Source of the DNA: DAHUXN01 sp963729815
Lineage (GTDB): Bacteria; Acidobacteriota; Terriglobia; Acidiferrales; UBA7541
Reading direction: 5' to 3'
NCBI GenBank assembly: GCA_963729815.1
Contig: CAVSPU010000008.1
Coordinates: forward strand, 144,039 to 208,038
DNA: 64,000 nucleotides
The notes under the pieces were generated by a model. That model made no database searches. It was given only the letters and a program-made list of their open reading frames with translations, and was not told where the DNA came from. A program made the position numbers and the translations under genes. Position 1 is the stretch's first letter, and every line of letters begins with the position of its first letter. Shown piece by piece: positions 41,913 to 51,366 of the stretch.

Positions 41913-43073
41913 CTATCGCGCAATTTCAGCTGCGCCATCCGATGCGTGGCACAGATATACGTCTGGCCGAATCCCACGCTGTTTTTCATAAGACTCTGCC
42001 AGGCTCTTCGCAAAGTTCGCGGCCGCGTTTGTCCGCACGAGATTCATCGTGCATCCTCCGAATCCCGCTCCAATCATTCGTCCGCCGAGAAATCCTGGGA
42101 GCTTACCCGCGAGCTCCACCATCAGGTTCAGTTCGCGCGACGAAACCTCGTAGTCTGCGTTGAGGCTCTCGTGCGATTCCGAGATCAACCGGCCCAATTC
42201 CGCGAAATCGCGCTTTCTCAACGCTGTTGCAGCCGCATGCACACGCGCGATTTCCGAAGTCACATGCCGCGCCCGCCGCCGGATGTTTTCCGGCCAGCCG
42301 GACGCCAATCCTTCGATCTCTTTCCAAGTCACATCGCGCAGCGCTTTCACTTCGGGCCGCTTCATCCGAATTCTCTCCACCGCGTCTTCGCATTCCTGCC
42401 GCCGCCGGTTGTATTCCGAAGACGCGGCGAGCGCGTGCTTCGTCATCGTGTTCGCCACTACCACCGACACTTCCGATTCGTCGAGCGCTTCCATTTCAAT
42501 TTCGAGCGTGCGGCAATCGATCAGCATCGCTTGCCCGCGCCGCCCGCAGCACGCCGCGAGCTGATCCATGATGCCGCAGCGCATGCCGACATATTCGTTC
42601 TCCGCTCGCTGGCAAGCCTGTGCCAATCGAACCGGATCCATTTCGACGCCAACAAGTCTCAGCAGCGCGAGGCCGGATGATACTTCCAGAGCCGCGGAAG
42701 AGCTGAGTCCCGCGCCCATGGGAACGTCGTTCGAAATCAGCATGTCCGCGCCAGAGACATGCTGGCCGGTCTCAGCGAGGGCCCAGGCCACGCCGCGCAC
42801 GTAGTTACTCCACTGGTGCTGGCTCGGCCGCGGTTCATCGAGGCCGCACTCAACCGTCTCCCGCATCTGTTCGGAATGGATTTGCAATCGGCGGTCGCTC
42901 CGCGCCTGCGCGCAGACGAAGCAATCGCGGTCAATCGCGGTGGGAAATACCCAGCCTTCGTTGTAGTCGACGTGTTCGCCGATTAAATTCACGCGGCCGG
43001 GCGCGCGAAAGATGCGCGGCTCGCCGCCAAACAATTCGGAGAATTTCTTGCGCAATCCATCGAGGGAGGCCAT
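41913..43073 (-). CDS. galK: Galactokinase
   Basis: A 386-residue GHMP-family kinase that phosphorylates galactose at C1. The three GHMP motifs are plain: RAPGRVNLIGEHVDYNEG near residue 22, PMGAGLSSSAALEVSSG near 115, and IGAGFGGCTMNLV near 345. The catalytic Asp lies in MRCGIMDQLAACCG. The sugar-binding Glu-His-Asp of GEHVDY is intact, in contrast to the second kinase at 47915. ATG 43073 is taken as start; the frame continues upstream into the neighbouring gene without similarity. It is the last gene of the minus-strand GH35-symporter-small protein-galK unit; 2 bp separate it from the 73-aa gene. Confidence 0.93.
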   Translation of the reverse strand: MASLDGLRKKFSELFGGEPRIFRAPGRVNLIGEHVDYNEGWVFPTAIDRDCFVCAQARSDRRLQIHSEQMRETVECGLDEPRPSQHQWSNYVRGVAWALAETGQHVSGADMLISNDVPMGAGLSSSAALEVSSGLALLRLVGVEMDPVRLAQACQRAENEYVGMRCGIMDQLAACCGRRGQAMLIDCRTLEIEMEALDESEVSVVVANTMTKHALAASSEYNRRRQECEDAVERIRMKRPEVKALRDVTWKEIEGLASGWPENIRRRARHVTSEIARVHAAATALRKRDFAELGRLISESHESLNADYEVSSRELNLMVELAGKLPGFLGGRMIGAGFGGCTMNLVRTNAAANFAKSLAESYEKQRGIRPDVYLCHASDGAAEIAR

Positions 43074-43075
43074 CG

Positions 43076-43297
43076 CTAGTTTCGCGTTCGCCGCCCGGCT
43101 CGAACGGCGCCCCAAATCATCGCCAGTCCAAATGCCAGCATCACCACGCCCCACCACAGATTGATGTTGACCTCGTGCGCCCACAGCGTCGACCGCGCGC
43201 CGGAGAAAATACCGTAAATTCCCACTGCAATTCCGATGGCCGCGAAGAGCAAGCCGATCGGCCAGCGAATATCGAGCTCAGGTCCGCGTTCCGTCAT
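43076..43297 (-). CDS. 73-residue two-helix membrane protein next to the SSS symporter
   Basis: A short protein starting MTERGPELDIRWPIGLLFA, with two hydrophobic helices (about residues 13-31 and 46-65) and a basic end GAVRAGRRTRN. Its ATG overlaps the symporter stop in an ATGA, so translation is coupled. It ends 2 bp before galK. Small two-helix proteins coupled to sodium:solute symporters are known in another branch of this family (small subunit, TIGR03647 group, from memory); I do not claim homology. I infer an accessory subunit of the symporter. Confidence 0.72.
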   Translation of the reverse strand: MTERGPELDIRWPIGLLFAAIGIAVGIYGIFSGARSTLWAHEVNINLWWGVVMLAFGLAMIWGAVRAGRRTRN

Positions 43298-44907
43298 CGA
43301 AAAATCCAGTTCAGCGCAATTGCGACAACGGCCACAATCACCGCGAGCGTGGCCGGCCGCCGTATCCAGCTCAAGTGCTGATAGTTCTGCCTTTTCGTCA
43401 GCGAATAGACCAGCCCACCGAGTTCCGCTTCCGGCCGCGGTTTCGTGAACAGGGTGATTGCAATCGTCACCACGAAGCACGCCGTCCACGCGTAGATGGC
43501 GCGGTCGAAATTCGCAGCCATTTCACTGCGGTAGACGAGCCAGCCATGCAGCGTCGCGAAGTAATGCAGCGCGGCCGCTGCGGTCCCGCTCACCAGGCCA
43601 TAAAATGCCCCGTTCGAGGTCGTACGTTTCCAAAACATGCCCAGCAAGAACGTCGCGAACAGCGGCGCATTTACGAACGAGAAAATCAGCTGCAAATAAT
43701 CCATGATGTTGTGAAAACTCAGCGCCACGTAGGCAGCTCCCACGCTCAGCAGCACTCCGCCGACGGTCGCGATTCTCCCCATTTGCAAATAATGCGCGTC
43801 GCTGGCGTCGCGCCGGATGTACGAATGATAGATGTCGTACGTCCACACGGTATTGAACGCCGTCACGTTCCCCGCCATTCCGGACATGAAACTCGCCAGC
43901 AGCGCCGTGATTCCCACTCCCAGCATTCCCGGCGGATAATAGTGCGCCAGCAGTAGCGGCAGCGCCATGTTGTAGTCAACTTTCCCGCCGACGAGGAACG
44001 CAGCCTTGGGCAGCAGAATCCACGCCGCCATTCCCGGCACGATCACGAGAAACGGAATGAACATTTTCGGCAGCGCGGCAATCAGCGGCGTTTTTTGCGC
44101 CGCCGTCATGTCGCGCGCCGCCAAAGCTCGCTGCACGACCAGAAAGTCCGTGCACCAATATCCAAACGACAGCACGAAACCCAAACCGGCCACAAGCTGG
44201 AACCAGTCCACGCCCATTGGGTTGGCCGACGCGTGGCCGAGGTTCGACCACATATGCGTGAATCCTGGCGGCATGCGCGCTTCCAGGCCGCTCCAGCCTC
44301 CCGCTTTCGTCACCGTCAGCACCGCCAGCGGCAAAATCCCGAAAACGATCAGAAAAAATTGCAGCACTTCGTTGTAAATCGACGAGGTCAGGCCGCCGAG
44401 AAACGTGTAAATCAGCACCACAATCGCCGAAAGTAAAATTGTCGCGTGAATCGACCATCCGAGCATCAGCTTGAATACCAGCGCCATCGCGTACAAATTG
44501 ATGCCGCTCGCCAGGATCGTCATCACCGCAAAAGTCAGCGCATTGAACGCGCGCGTTTTTTCGTCGAAGCGCAGCCGCAAATATTCCGGCACCGATCGCG
44601 CGCGGCTGCCGTAATAAAATGGCATCATGCACAGCCCGACGAAAATCATCGCCGGAATCGCGCCGAGCCAGTAGAAGTGGCTGGTCAGCATTCCGTACTT
44701 GGCGCCGCTCGCCGCCATGCCCATCACTTCGAGCGCCCCGAGGTTCGCCGAAATGAACGCCAGCCCCGTGATCCATGCGGGAATGCGCCGGCCCGAAAGG
44801 AAAAAATCCAGGCTCGTGCGCATGGATTTCTTCAGCGTGAATCCCACGCCGAGCACAAACGCGCAGTAAATCCCAATGACGGCGTAATCGATCCATTCAA
44901 GATGCAT
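43294..44907 (-). CDS. Sodium:solute symporter (SSS/SGLT family), probable sugar transporter
   Basis: A 537-residue membrane protein with about 14 helices. It shows the SSS features: LDFFLSGRRIPAWITGLAFI near the N-terminus, a helix with SANLGALEVMGMAASGAKYG, VQRALAARDMTAAQKTPLI, and the Na-site-containing TALLASFMSGMAGNVTAFNT segment. The resemblance to SGLT-type sugar carriers and its position between GH35 and galK suggest galactose uptake. I chose ATG 44907; a TTG at 44922 with GAGGCGA just before is an alternative. A 73-aa membrane protein overlaps the end. Confidence 0.9.
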   Translation of the reverse strand: MHLEWIDYAVIGIYCAFVLGVGFTLKKSMRTSLDFFLSGRRIPAWITGLAFISANLGALEVMGMAASGAKYGMLTSHFYWLGAIPAMIFVGLCMMPFYYGSRARSVPEYLRLRFDEKTRAFNALTFAVMTILASGINLYAMALVFKLMLGWSIHATILLSAIVVLIYTFLGGLTSSIYNEVLQFFLIVFGILPLAVLTVTKAGGWSGLEARMPPGFTHMWSNLGHASANPMGVDWFQLVAGLGFVLSFGYWCTDFLVVQRALAARDMTAAQKTPLIAALPKMFIPFLVIVPGMAAWILLPKAAFLVGGKVDYNMALPLLLAHYYPPGMLGVGITALLASFMSGMAGNVTAFNTVWTYDIYHSYIRRDASDAHYLQMGRIATVGGVLLSVGAAYVALSFHNIMDYLQLIFSFVNAPLFATFLLGMFWKRTTSNGAFYGLVSGTAAAALHYFATLHGWLVYRSEMAANFDRAIYAWTACFVVTIAITLFTKPRPEAELGGLVYSLTKRQNYQHLSWIRRPATLAVIVAVVAIALNWIFR

Positions 44908-44952
44908 GGTCGTAGAGGTCAATCGCCTCGCGTATATTCATTCGCTTATTCG

Positions 44953-46884
44953 TCATTTTCCTCGATTCGCCTGAAGCTCATTCAATATCGGTTTCCTGCG
45001 CCCGGCAAGCGGCGCTTGCGAGTCGTCTTTGAGATCAAACACAATCACTTCATTTCTGCCTTTCGCAAGCCACACTCCGGGAACATACAACGTCTGCTGC
45101 GGGCCGATGCTCCAGAAGCGCCCCAGATTATGGCCGTTTATCCAGGCCACGCCCATGCCCAGTTTGCTCACTTCGAGAAACGTATCGCCAACACGCTCGA
45201 TGTCGAACGTGCCTCGATAAAACGCCGGCCCTTGCGCCGCGCCCTTGGAAAATTGCAGGGACGTCAAATCCGTCATCGGAAGCGGATAAATCTCCCATCC
45301 GGTCAATTCGCGACCATCGAGCGTGACCGATTGCGTTATCCCCTTTCGGTCGTCGCGCAATTTCGGCCCGAAATTAATTCTGCCCAGGTTCTCAATCAGA
45401 ATGTCGAGCGTGTTGCTTCCAGCCGAGAGCTCGACTGGAATGTGATCTTGGTGCAGCCGCCGATCCAGCGCTCCGGCGCGGTGCCCATTCACGAAGATTT
45501 CTGCATAGTCGTGAACTTCCGTGATCCTCAAATCGCCTTTTCCTGGCCCGCTGACTTGCGTGCGGTAGAGAATGTAGCCATACGCTTGCCCCACGGCTTC
45601 CATCGTCTCCGGCCGCTCGCTCCGAATCGGTTGGCCAAGATTCGCCCAGAGTGAAGCCGATTCATCCAGCTTGAATTTCCGGATCCCAATGACTGGAATC
45701 GGCGCGGGCAATGGCGGCAAACTCGCTCCGTGTGCGTAGCGCCGAATCGCATTTTGAAACGCAAAGAACTTCGGCGTCGGCCGCCCAGCCTCATCCAACG
45801 GCGCGTCATAATCGTAGCTCGTCGTATCGGGCTCGTAGTTCTTGCCGTAGTTCGCGCCGGCCATGAAACCAAACGAAGTTCCGCCCTCGAACATATACAA
45901 ATTGACCGAATAGTCGCGCGACAGCATCCATCCCAGCTCCTGCGCCTGCCGCTTGGCATTTGTGACGTTGTGCCGCTCGCCCCAGTGGTCGAACCATCCG
46001 TCCCAGTATTCGCCGCTCATCAGCGGTTCGCCCGGACGAAACGCGCGCAGCGCCGCGAACGCCGATTGCGCGTCCCCCGGCCCGAAGTTGGCCACCGCGC
46101 GCAAATCGCGCAGCGTTCCATGCGGCAGCTCAGACGGCCCATCCGCCGTGTACAGAATCGCGCCGCCGAACCCGGCTCCGGCGAACAATTCGCGGATGCG
46201 GCTCATGTAAACCGAATCGGCGCCGAACGAACCGTATTCGTTTTCGACCTGCACCGCAATAATTGGTCCGCCGCGCGCGACTTGCAGTGGCGCGACCTCC
46301 TGCCCCAGCCGCGACAGCCACTTCTCGGCGGGCCCCAGAAAGCGCTCGTCATTGCCGCGAAGAGTCATCTTCGGGTCCGCCAGCAGCCACGCCGGCAAGC
46401 CGCCCAAATCCCACTCTGAGCAGACGTATGGGCCCACGCGCAAAATCACGTGCAGCCCTTCTTCCTGTGCCTCGCGAACAAACTCCGCCACGTCGAGCTG
46501 CCCGCTGAAATCATAAACATCAGGTCTCGGCTCATGCAGGTTCCAGAAGACGTAAGTCGAAATCGTGTTCAGCCCCATCGCCCGCGCTTTTTGAAAGCGA
46601 TCCCGCCAGTAGGCGCGCGGGACGCGCGCATAATGCATTTCGCCGGAGATAATCTGAAAAGGCCGCCCGTCGAGCACAAACTGATTGCCTTCGACGCGAA
46701 ACGAATGAGTCTGCTGCGGCGCTCCCTGTAGCATTCCCCGGGGGGTTCCTCGTGGCATACCAAAGATCGGCAAACACCAAATCAGAATCAGAAGGGAAGC
46801 GGCGGCCTTCAGAAAAGGGAACTCCTTCCGCATACGGCTCTGCGCTTGTTCGCCGCGTCGATTCCCACGAGAAACTCGATTCAT
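44953..46884 (-). CDS. GH35 beta-galactosidase, exported
   Basis: A 643-residue glycoside hydrolase. A signal anchor (residues about 22-45) is followed by FQIISGEMHYARVPRAYWRD, the GH35 opening. The acid/base Glu is in AVQVENEYGSFG and the nucleophile Glu in MSGEYWDGWFDHWGE. C-terminal jelly-roll parts follow, with GMGVAWINGHNLGRFWSIGP, typical of GH35. It removes terminal beta-galactose, probably from plant galactans or arabinogalactan side chains. ATG 46884 has GAGGAAA upstream on the minus strand. First gene of the minus-strand unit; 45 bp to the symporter. Confidence 0.95.
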   Translation of the reverse strand: MNRVSRGNRRGEQAQSRMRKEFPFLKAAASLLILIWCLPIFGMPRGTPRGMLQGAPQQTHSFRVEGNQFVLDGRPFQIISGEMHYARVPRAYWRDRFQKARAMGLNTISTYVFWNLHEPRPDVYDFSGQLDVAEFVREAQEEGLHVILRVGPYVCSEWDLGGLPAWLLADPKMTLRGNDERFLGPAEKWLSRLGQEVAPLQVARGGPIIAVQVENEYGSFGADSVYMSRIRELFAGAGFGGAILYTADGPSELPHGTLRDLRAVANFGPGDAQSAFAALRAFRPGEPLMSGEYWDGWFDHWGERHNVTNAKRQAQELGWMLSRDYSVNLYMFEGGTSFGFMAGANYGKNYEPDTTSYDYDAPLDEAGRPTPKFFAFQNAIRRYAHGASLPPLPAPIPVIGIRKFKLDESASLWANLGQPIRSERPETMEAVGQAYGYILYRTQVSGPGKGDLRITEVHDYAEIFVNGHRAGALDRRLHQDHIPVELSAGSNTLDILIENLGRINFGPKLRDDRKGITQSVTLDGRELTGWEIYPLPMTDLTSLQFSKGAAQGPAFYRGTFDIERVGDTFLEVSKLGMGVAWINGHNLGRFWSIGPQQTLYVPGVWLAKGRNEVIVFDLKDDSQAPLAGRRKPILNELQANRGK

Positions 46885-47008
46885 CTTTTCCTCGCCGCGC
46901 CGCCGATCCTCCTCCTAAAGAAGAGAAGTCGGCGATGCGCGCCGGCTGTAGGATAATGACGCTCGCGTTTCGCAGCAAGGAGCGATTTTCGCCGGGAGGC
47001 GGTAATGA

Positions 47009-47021
47009 GATTCGAAGAATC
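47009..47021. promoter_or_regulatory. Candidate operator palindrome in the divergent region
   Basis: GATTCGAAGAATC is a perfect 5-bp palindrome around GAA. It lies 25 bp before ATG 47046 in the 161-bp region between the two divergent sugar operons. TAGGAT at about 46944 may be a -10 for the right-hand unit. Short palindromes occur by chance. Confidence 0.25.
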
Positions 47022-47045
47022 GCAGGCGGTAAACGATTCGCTCTT

Positions 47046-47918
47046 ATGAACGCCGCGAATCAGCCCCGGAGCAATTCCACTTTCGAGTCCGCGGGCGCCG
47101 CGCCGCGCGACATCCGAAAAGCCGTCATCCTCGCTCGGGGCCTGGGCAAGCGCATGCGCTCTTCCGATTCTTCGGCCCATCTCGCCGCCGATCAGTCCCG
47201 TGCCGCCGACGCGGGAATGAAGGCCATGATTCCCATTGGCCGCCCTTTTCTCGATTTCGTCCTCAGCGCGCTCGCCGATGCGGGTTTCACGGAGGCGTGT
47301 CTCGTCGTTGGTCCGGAGCACACGGCCATTCGCGAATATTACGCATCAGCGCCAGCGCGTCGCATCAAGATCACTTTCGCGATTCAGGAGCATCCCATCG
47401 GCACCGCCAACGCTCTGCTCGCCGCGGAATCATTCACCGCTGGCGAATCGTTTCTCGTGCTCAACTCCGACAACTACTATCCCGTGGAAATCTTCCGGGC
47501 ATTGCGCACACTCGGCGAGCCCGGGCTCCCCGCATTCGAACGCGAAACTCTGGTGCGCGACGGCAATATCCCGCCGGACAGAATTCGCGGTTACGCGCTG
47601 CTCAAAATTAGTCCCGCGGGCTATCTCGACCGAATCGTCGAGAAGCCAGATCAGATGCCCGCCGCCATCGCTGGCGAGGAAATCTTCATCAGCATGAATT
47701 GCTGGCGATTTAGCCCAGCCATTTTTCGCGCTTGCCGTGAAGTCCCTCGCTCGGCGCGCGGCGAATTCGAGCTGCCCGAGGCCGTGCAATTCGGCCTTAG
47801 CTCGCTCGGCCTTCGTTTCAAAGCCATCCCGTTTCGCGCAGGCGTCCTCGATCTTTCCTATCGTGGCGACATCGCCGAAGTCGCGAAACGCCTCGCGGGT
47901 GTTCGGGTCGAACTATGA
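47046..47918 (+). CDS. Sugar-1-phosphate nucleotidyltransferase-like protein
   Basis: A 290-residue GT-A-fold pyrophosphorylase-like protein. The N-terminal signature reads KAVILARGLGKRMRSSD (residues about 25-41) where most enzymes have LAAGxGxR. KAMIPIGRPFLDFVLSALAD, EHPIGTANALLAAES and the metal-binding LNSDNYYPVE follow. The product would be an NDP-sugar from a sugar-1-phosphate and an NTP. ATG 47046 is the first start beyond the divergent GH35 gene; the frame is open further up but overlaps GH35. Its stop overlaps the ATG of the kinase gene (ATGA). The pair reads as a salvage module: kinase makes sugar-1-P, this enzyme activates it. Which sugar is not decided by sequence. Confidence 0.8.
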   Translation: MNAANQPRSNSTFESAGAAPRDIRKAVILARGLGKRMRSSDSSAHLAADQSRAADAGMKAMIPIGRPFLDFVLSALADAGFTEACLVVGPEHTAIREYYASAPARRIKITFAIQEHPIGTANALLAAESFTAGESFLVLNSDNYYPVEIFRALRTLGEPGLPAFERETLVRDGNIPPDRIRGYALLKISPAGYLDRIVEKPDQMPAAIAGEEIFISMNCWRFSPAIFRACREVPRSARGEFELPEAVQFGLSSLGLRFKAIPFRAGVLDLSYRGDIAEVAKRLAGVRVEL

Positions 47919-49261
47919 CCCCATTTGATGTGCAACTCCGTGCCTCGGGCATGAGCGCAGCCGAATCGTCAGCCAAAGCTGCGCTTCTCGAGAAGCTCAT
48001 GCGCGAATTGCACGCGTTGCGCGGAGGGACCGTCGATTCGCATTCCGCCTGTTTCGTTCCCGGCCGTCTCGAATTTCTTGGCAAGCACACGGATTATGCG
48101 GGTGGCCGAAGCTTGATTTGCGCCATCGAGCGCGGCATTTGCATCGTGGCCGCGCCCCGCAGCGATGCACAGATTCGTATGCTCGATGTCGGGCGCGCCT
48201 CCACCTCGAATTTTGCGCTCGACGCGGCCATCGAACCGACTGCCGGCAACTGGTCGAATTTCCCGATGACCGTCGCCCGTCGGCTCGCGCGCGACTTTCC
48301 CGAAACGCGCATCGGCGCGGACATTGCCTTCTCGAGCGACCTCCCGCGCGCTTCCGGCATGAGCAGTTCGAGCGCTCTCATCGTTGCCGTTTTTTTCGTT
48401 CTTGCGCGGCTCAACCACCTGTGGCAAACGGCCGCTTATCGGCGCGCCGTTGCAACCCGCGAAGATCTCTCGGCCTACATCGCGGCCATTGAAAGTGGCG
48501 CCAGCTTCGGCTATTTTTCGGGCGCTCGCGGCGTGGGCACGCACGGTGGAAGCGAAGATCACGTTGCCATCGTTTGCTCTCGCGCCGGGTTCTTGCGCCA
48601 GTATTCTTTTTGTCCGGTTCATTTCGAGAGGGAAATTCGTCTGCCGGCGCGGCACGTGTTCGTCATCGGAGTCAGCGGCGTGAAGGCCGACAAGACCGGC
48701 GACGCCCGCGAAGCCTATAACCGCTCCTCAGGCGCCGCGCGGAAGATTTTGGATCTGTGGCGCGGCGTCACTCGCCGCACTGATCCTTCGCTCGCTGCCG
48801 CCTTGTCTTCGCGGCCCGATGCAATCGACCAGCTTCGGCAAATTCTGCGCGATTCGAGCGACGCTGAATTTCCGGCCAGCTTGCTTCTCAATCGCCTCGC
48901 CCAGTTTGCCGAAGAAAGCAACGAAATCGTTCCTTCGGCCGCGGATGCGCTCGTTCGCGCCGATTTCGCGCGTCTCGGCGCGCTTGTCGCTCGCTCGCAA
49001 TTTCTCGCCGAAACTCTCCTCGCGAATCAGCTTCCGGAAACCATTAAACTTGCTCGCTCCGCGCGCAGCCTCGGCGCAGTTGCCGCGTCGGCTTTTGGCG
49101 CCGGTTTTGGAGGCAGCGTCTGGGCGCTGGTCGATTCAAATCGCGCAGAAGAATTTTGCAATGCCTGGGCAACGCATTATCATCAGCGCTTCCCTGAGCT
49201 GGCGGATGCCAGCCGGTTTTTCTTGAGCTGCCCCGGCCCCGGTTTGGTTCAGTTCGAGTAG
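47915..49261 (+). CDS. GHMP sugar kinase, galactokinase-like with altered sugar-binding motif
   Basis: A 448-residue kinase. GHMP motifs are visible: PGRLEFLGKHTDYAGGRSL near residue 50, LPRASGMSSSSALIVAVF near 143, and AFGAGFGGSVWALVDS near 400. The catalytic Asp appears in VGTHGGSEDHVAI. The galactokinase GEHxDY motif here reads GKHTDY: the Glu that, as I recall from galactokinase structures, contacts the O6 of galactose is Lys. This suggests a sugar with a different C6 or none, such as L-arabinose or an uronic acid. The start overlaps the nucleotidyltransferase stop, so both are co-translated. It could still be a second galactokinase. Confidence 0.8.
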   Translation: MTPFDVQLRASGMSAAESSAKAALLEKLMRELHALRGGTVDSHSACFVPGRLEFLGKHTDYAGGRSLICAIERGICIVAAPRSDAQIRMLDVGRASTSNFALDAAIEPTAGNWSNFPMTVARRLARDFPETRIGADIAFSSDLPRASGMSSSSALIVAVFFVLARLNHLWQTAAYRRAVATREDLSAYIAAIESGASFGYFSGARGVGTHGGSEDHVAIVCSRAGFLRQYSFCPVHFEREIRLPARHVFVIGVSGVKADKTGDAREAYNRSSGAARKILDLWRGVTRRTDPSLAAALSSRPDAIDQLRQILRDSSDAEFPASLLLNRLAQFAEESNEIVPSAADALVRADFARLGALVARSQFLAETLLANQLPETIKLARSARSLGAVAASAFGAGFGGSVWALVDSNRAEEFCNAWATHYHQRFPELADASRFFLSCPGPGLVQFE

Positions 49262-49284
49262 CATTTCATTTTTCGAGGAGCCCC

Positions 49285-51366
49285 GTGCGCCACACAAGAA
49301 AAATGTTAGACGCAACGCCGCAAAGTTTCCCGCACCCAATGACGCGCCGCGAATTTGTAAATCGTGGCGCATTGCTGCTCGGAAGTTTTCCCGCAGCTTC
49401 TTTTCTCGGCCGCTCGCCGCTCGCGGAGATTCTCCAGGACACGCAAGATGAGGCTCATGCGCAAATCCAAGCCGGCACGATTTCGCTCGGCAACGCTCTC
49501 GTATCCGCGCAGTGGCAAATCTCCCAGGCAGGTTTGCAGCTAACCGAGGTCAAAGACCTCCGAAACGGGCAAACAATCGCAGGCCCTAAGCCAGCGTTTT
49601 CGCTGGCTCTCGCCGACGGCTCGCGGATCATATCGTCCGCCATGCGAATGCTCGACGCGCCGAAGATCGAAGACCTCGCCGCCGATCCGCGCGCCGCTCG
49701 ACTGTCCGAGCGCCTGCCGGGTCGCGCCTTGACCGCCTCCTTTGAGGACTCGCAGCGGCGGCTTCGCGCCACTTGGCGCGCGATTCTTCGCGACGGCTCC
49801 AATTATCTCCGCCAGGAAGTTGAATTCTCCTCGCTCAAAGATAACTTGCCGATCGCCAAAGTCACGATGCTGGATCTAGATGTCGTGGGCGCGGAAGTCG
49901 TTGGCAGCGTGAAAGGCTCGCCGGCCGCATCCCGCACATGGTTTTTCGGATTCGAGCATCCGCTCTCGCAAAGCGCCGTCGAAGCCGACCGCTTGCTTTG
50001 CACCATCGAACGCCAGTTGCCGCTCGAGCATGGCCGCGCCGCGTCCTATTCTTCCGTGATTGGCGTCACCGCGCCCGGCCAGCTCCGCCGCGATTTCTTG
50101 CGCTACATCGAGCGCGAGCGCGCCCATCCCTACCGCACATTTCTTCATTACAATTCCTGGTACGATCTCGGCTATTTCACTCCTTACGACCAAGCTGGCG
50201 CTCTCGACGTGATTCACGCTTTCGGCCAAGAGCTGCACGCGAAGCGCGGCGTCACCCTCGATTCCTTCCTCTTCGATGACGGCTGGGACAATCACAAATC
50301 GCTCTGGAGTTTCAATTCAGGTTTTCCCCATGGGTTCACTCCGGTCAAACACGCCGCGGCGAAATATCATGCGGCGCCGGGCATCTGGCTTTCGCCCTGG
50401 GGTGGTTACGACGGCCCGCGAAAAGAGCGCCTCGAATTTGGCAAGCAGCAGGGCTACGAGGAAAACTCCGGCGGCTTCGTGCTTTCGGGTCCGCGTTATT
50501 TCAAGCGCTTCCGCGAAGTCTGTCTGGAAATGATTCGCACCTACGGAATCAATCAGTTCAAATTCGACGGCACAGGCAACGCATCCACCGTTTTTCCGGG
50601 CAGCGAATTCGACAGCGATTTCGCCGCGATGATCAGCCTGATTGGCGACCTGCGCGTCGCGGGCCCTGATCTCTACGTGAACCTCACGACGGGCACGTAT
50701 CCTTCGCCGTTTTGGCTGCGCTATGCGGACTCCATCTGGCGTGATGGCGACGATCATTCCTTCGCCGGCGTCGGCTCCAATCGCCAGCAATGGATCACCT
50801 ACCGCGACTCCGCGACGCACGAATACGTGGTCCGCCGCGGCCCGCTCTATCCGCTGAATTCCCTGATGCTCCACGGCTTGATCTACGCGCGCGACGCCGA
50901 AAAACTCAACAACGACCCCGGCCACGATTTTCCCGCCGAGGTCCATTCATACTTCGGCACGGGAACGCAGCTTCAGGAAATGTACATCACGCATTCGCTT
51001 CTTTCGGAATCCGACTGGAACGTGCTTGCCGAATCCGCGCGATGGTCGCGTCGCAACGCCGACATTCTCGTCGACACGCACTGGATCGGCGGCGACCCGG
51101 CTCATCTGGAGGTTTATGGTTGGGCGTCATGGTCGCGCCACGGCGGAATTGTGACCCTCCGCAATCCCGACAAAGTTCCGCACTCGTTTGACCTCGACCC
51201 GCAGTCCACGTTTGAGTTGCCGCCCGATGCCGCCCAGAACTACGTCGCGCGCAGCCCATGGAAAAACGGCGCGCCGGCCGCCGAAATAAATCTTCGTGCC
51301 GGCCAATCACACACATTCACGCTGCAGCCTTTCGAAGTTCTCACTCTGGAAGCTGCTGCCCGATGA
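49285..51366 (+). CDS. GH36-like alpha-galactosidase, Tat-exported
   Basis: A 693-residue glycoside hydrolase of clan GH-D. A twin-arginine signal reads MTRREFVNRGALLLGS, about 19 residues after the start. A beta-sandwich domain precedes the barrel. The catalytic nucleophile Asp fits in NQFKFDGTGN and the acid/base in SIWRDGDDHSF; FLFDDGWDNHKSLW is the conserved WxxDDGW-like block. Homologues are sometimes called enterotoxin-like in databases, a misnomer as I recall. GTG 49285 with GAGGAG upstream is used; ATG 49339 would start directly at the Tat signal. It probably removes alpha-galactose from galactomannan- or raffinose-type substrates in the periplasm. Its end overlaps the symporter by 4 bp. 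Confidence 0.85.
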   Translation: MRHTRKMLDATPQSFPHPMTRREFVNRGALLLGSFPAASFLGRSPLAEILQDTQDEAHAQIQAGTISLGNALVSAQWQISQAGLQLTEVKDLRNGQTIAGPKPAFSLALADGSRIISSAMRMLDAPKIEDLAADPRAARLSERLPGRALTASFEDSQRRLRATWRAILRDGSNYLRQEVEFSSLKDNLPIAKVTMLDLDVVGAEVVGSVKGSPAASRTWFFGFEHPLSQSAVEADRLLCTIERQLPLEHGRAASYSSVIGVTAPGQLRRDFLRYIERERAHPYRTFLHYNSWYDLGYFTPYDQAGALDVIHAFGQELHAKRGVTLDSFLFDDGWDNHKSLWSFNSGFPHGFTPVKHAAAKYHAAPGIWLSPWGGYDGPRKERLEFGKQQGYEENSGGFVLSGPRYFKRFREVCLEMIRTYGINQFKFDGTGNASTVFPGSEFDSDFAAMISLIGDLRVAGPDLYVNLTTGTYPSPFWLRYADSIWRDGDDHSFAGVGSNRQQWITYRDSATHEYVVRRGPLYPLNSLMLHGLIYARDAEKLNNDPGHDFPAEVHSYFGTGTQLQEMYITHSLLSESDWNVLAESARWSRRNADILVDTHWIGGDPAHLEVYGWASWSRHGGIVTLRNPDKVPHSFDLDPQSTFELPPDAAQNYVARSPWKNGAPAAEINLRAGQSHTFTLQPFEVLTLEAAAR

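Noticed and set aside
43074..43184. Longer galK reading frame starting at 43184.
   Set aside because: The first 37 codons overlap the 73-aa membrane protein gene and show no similarity to galactokinases.
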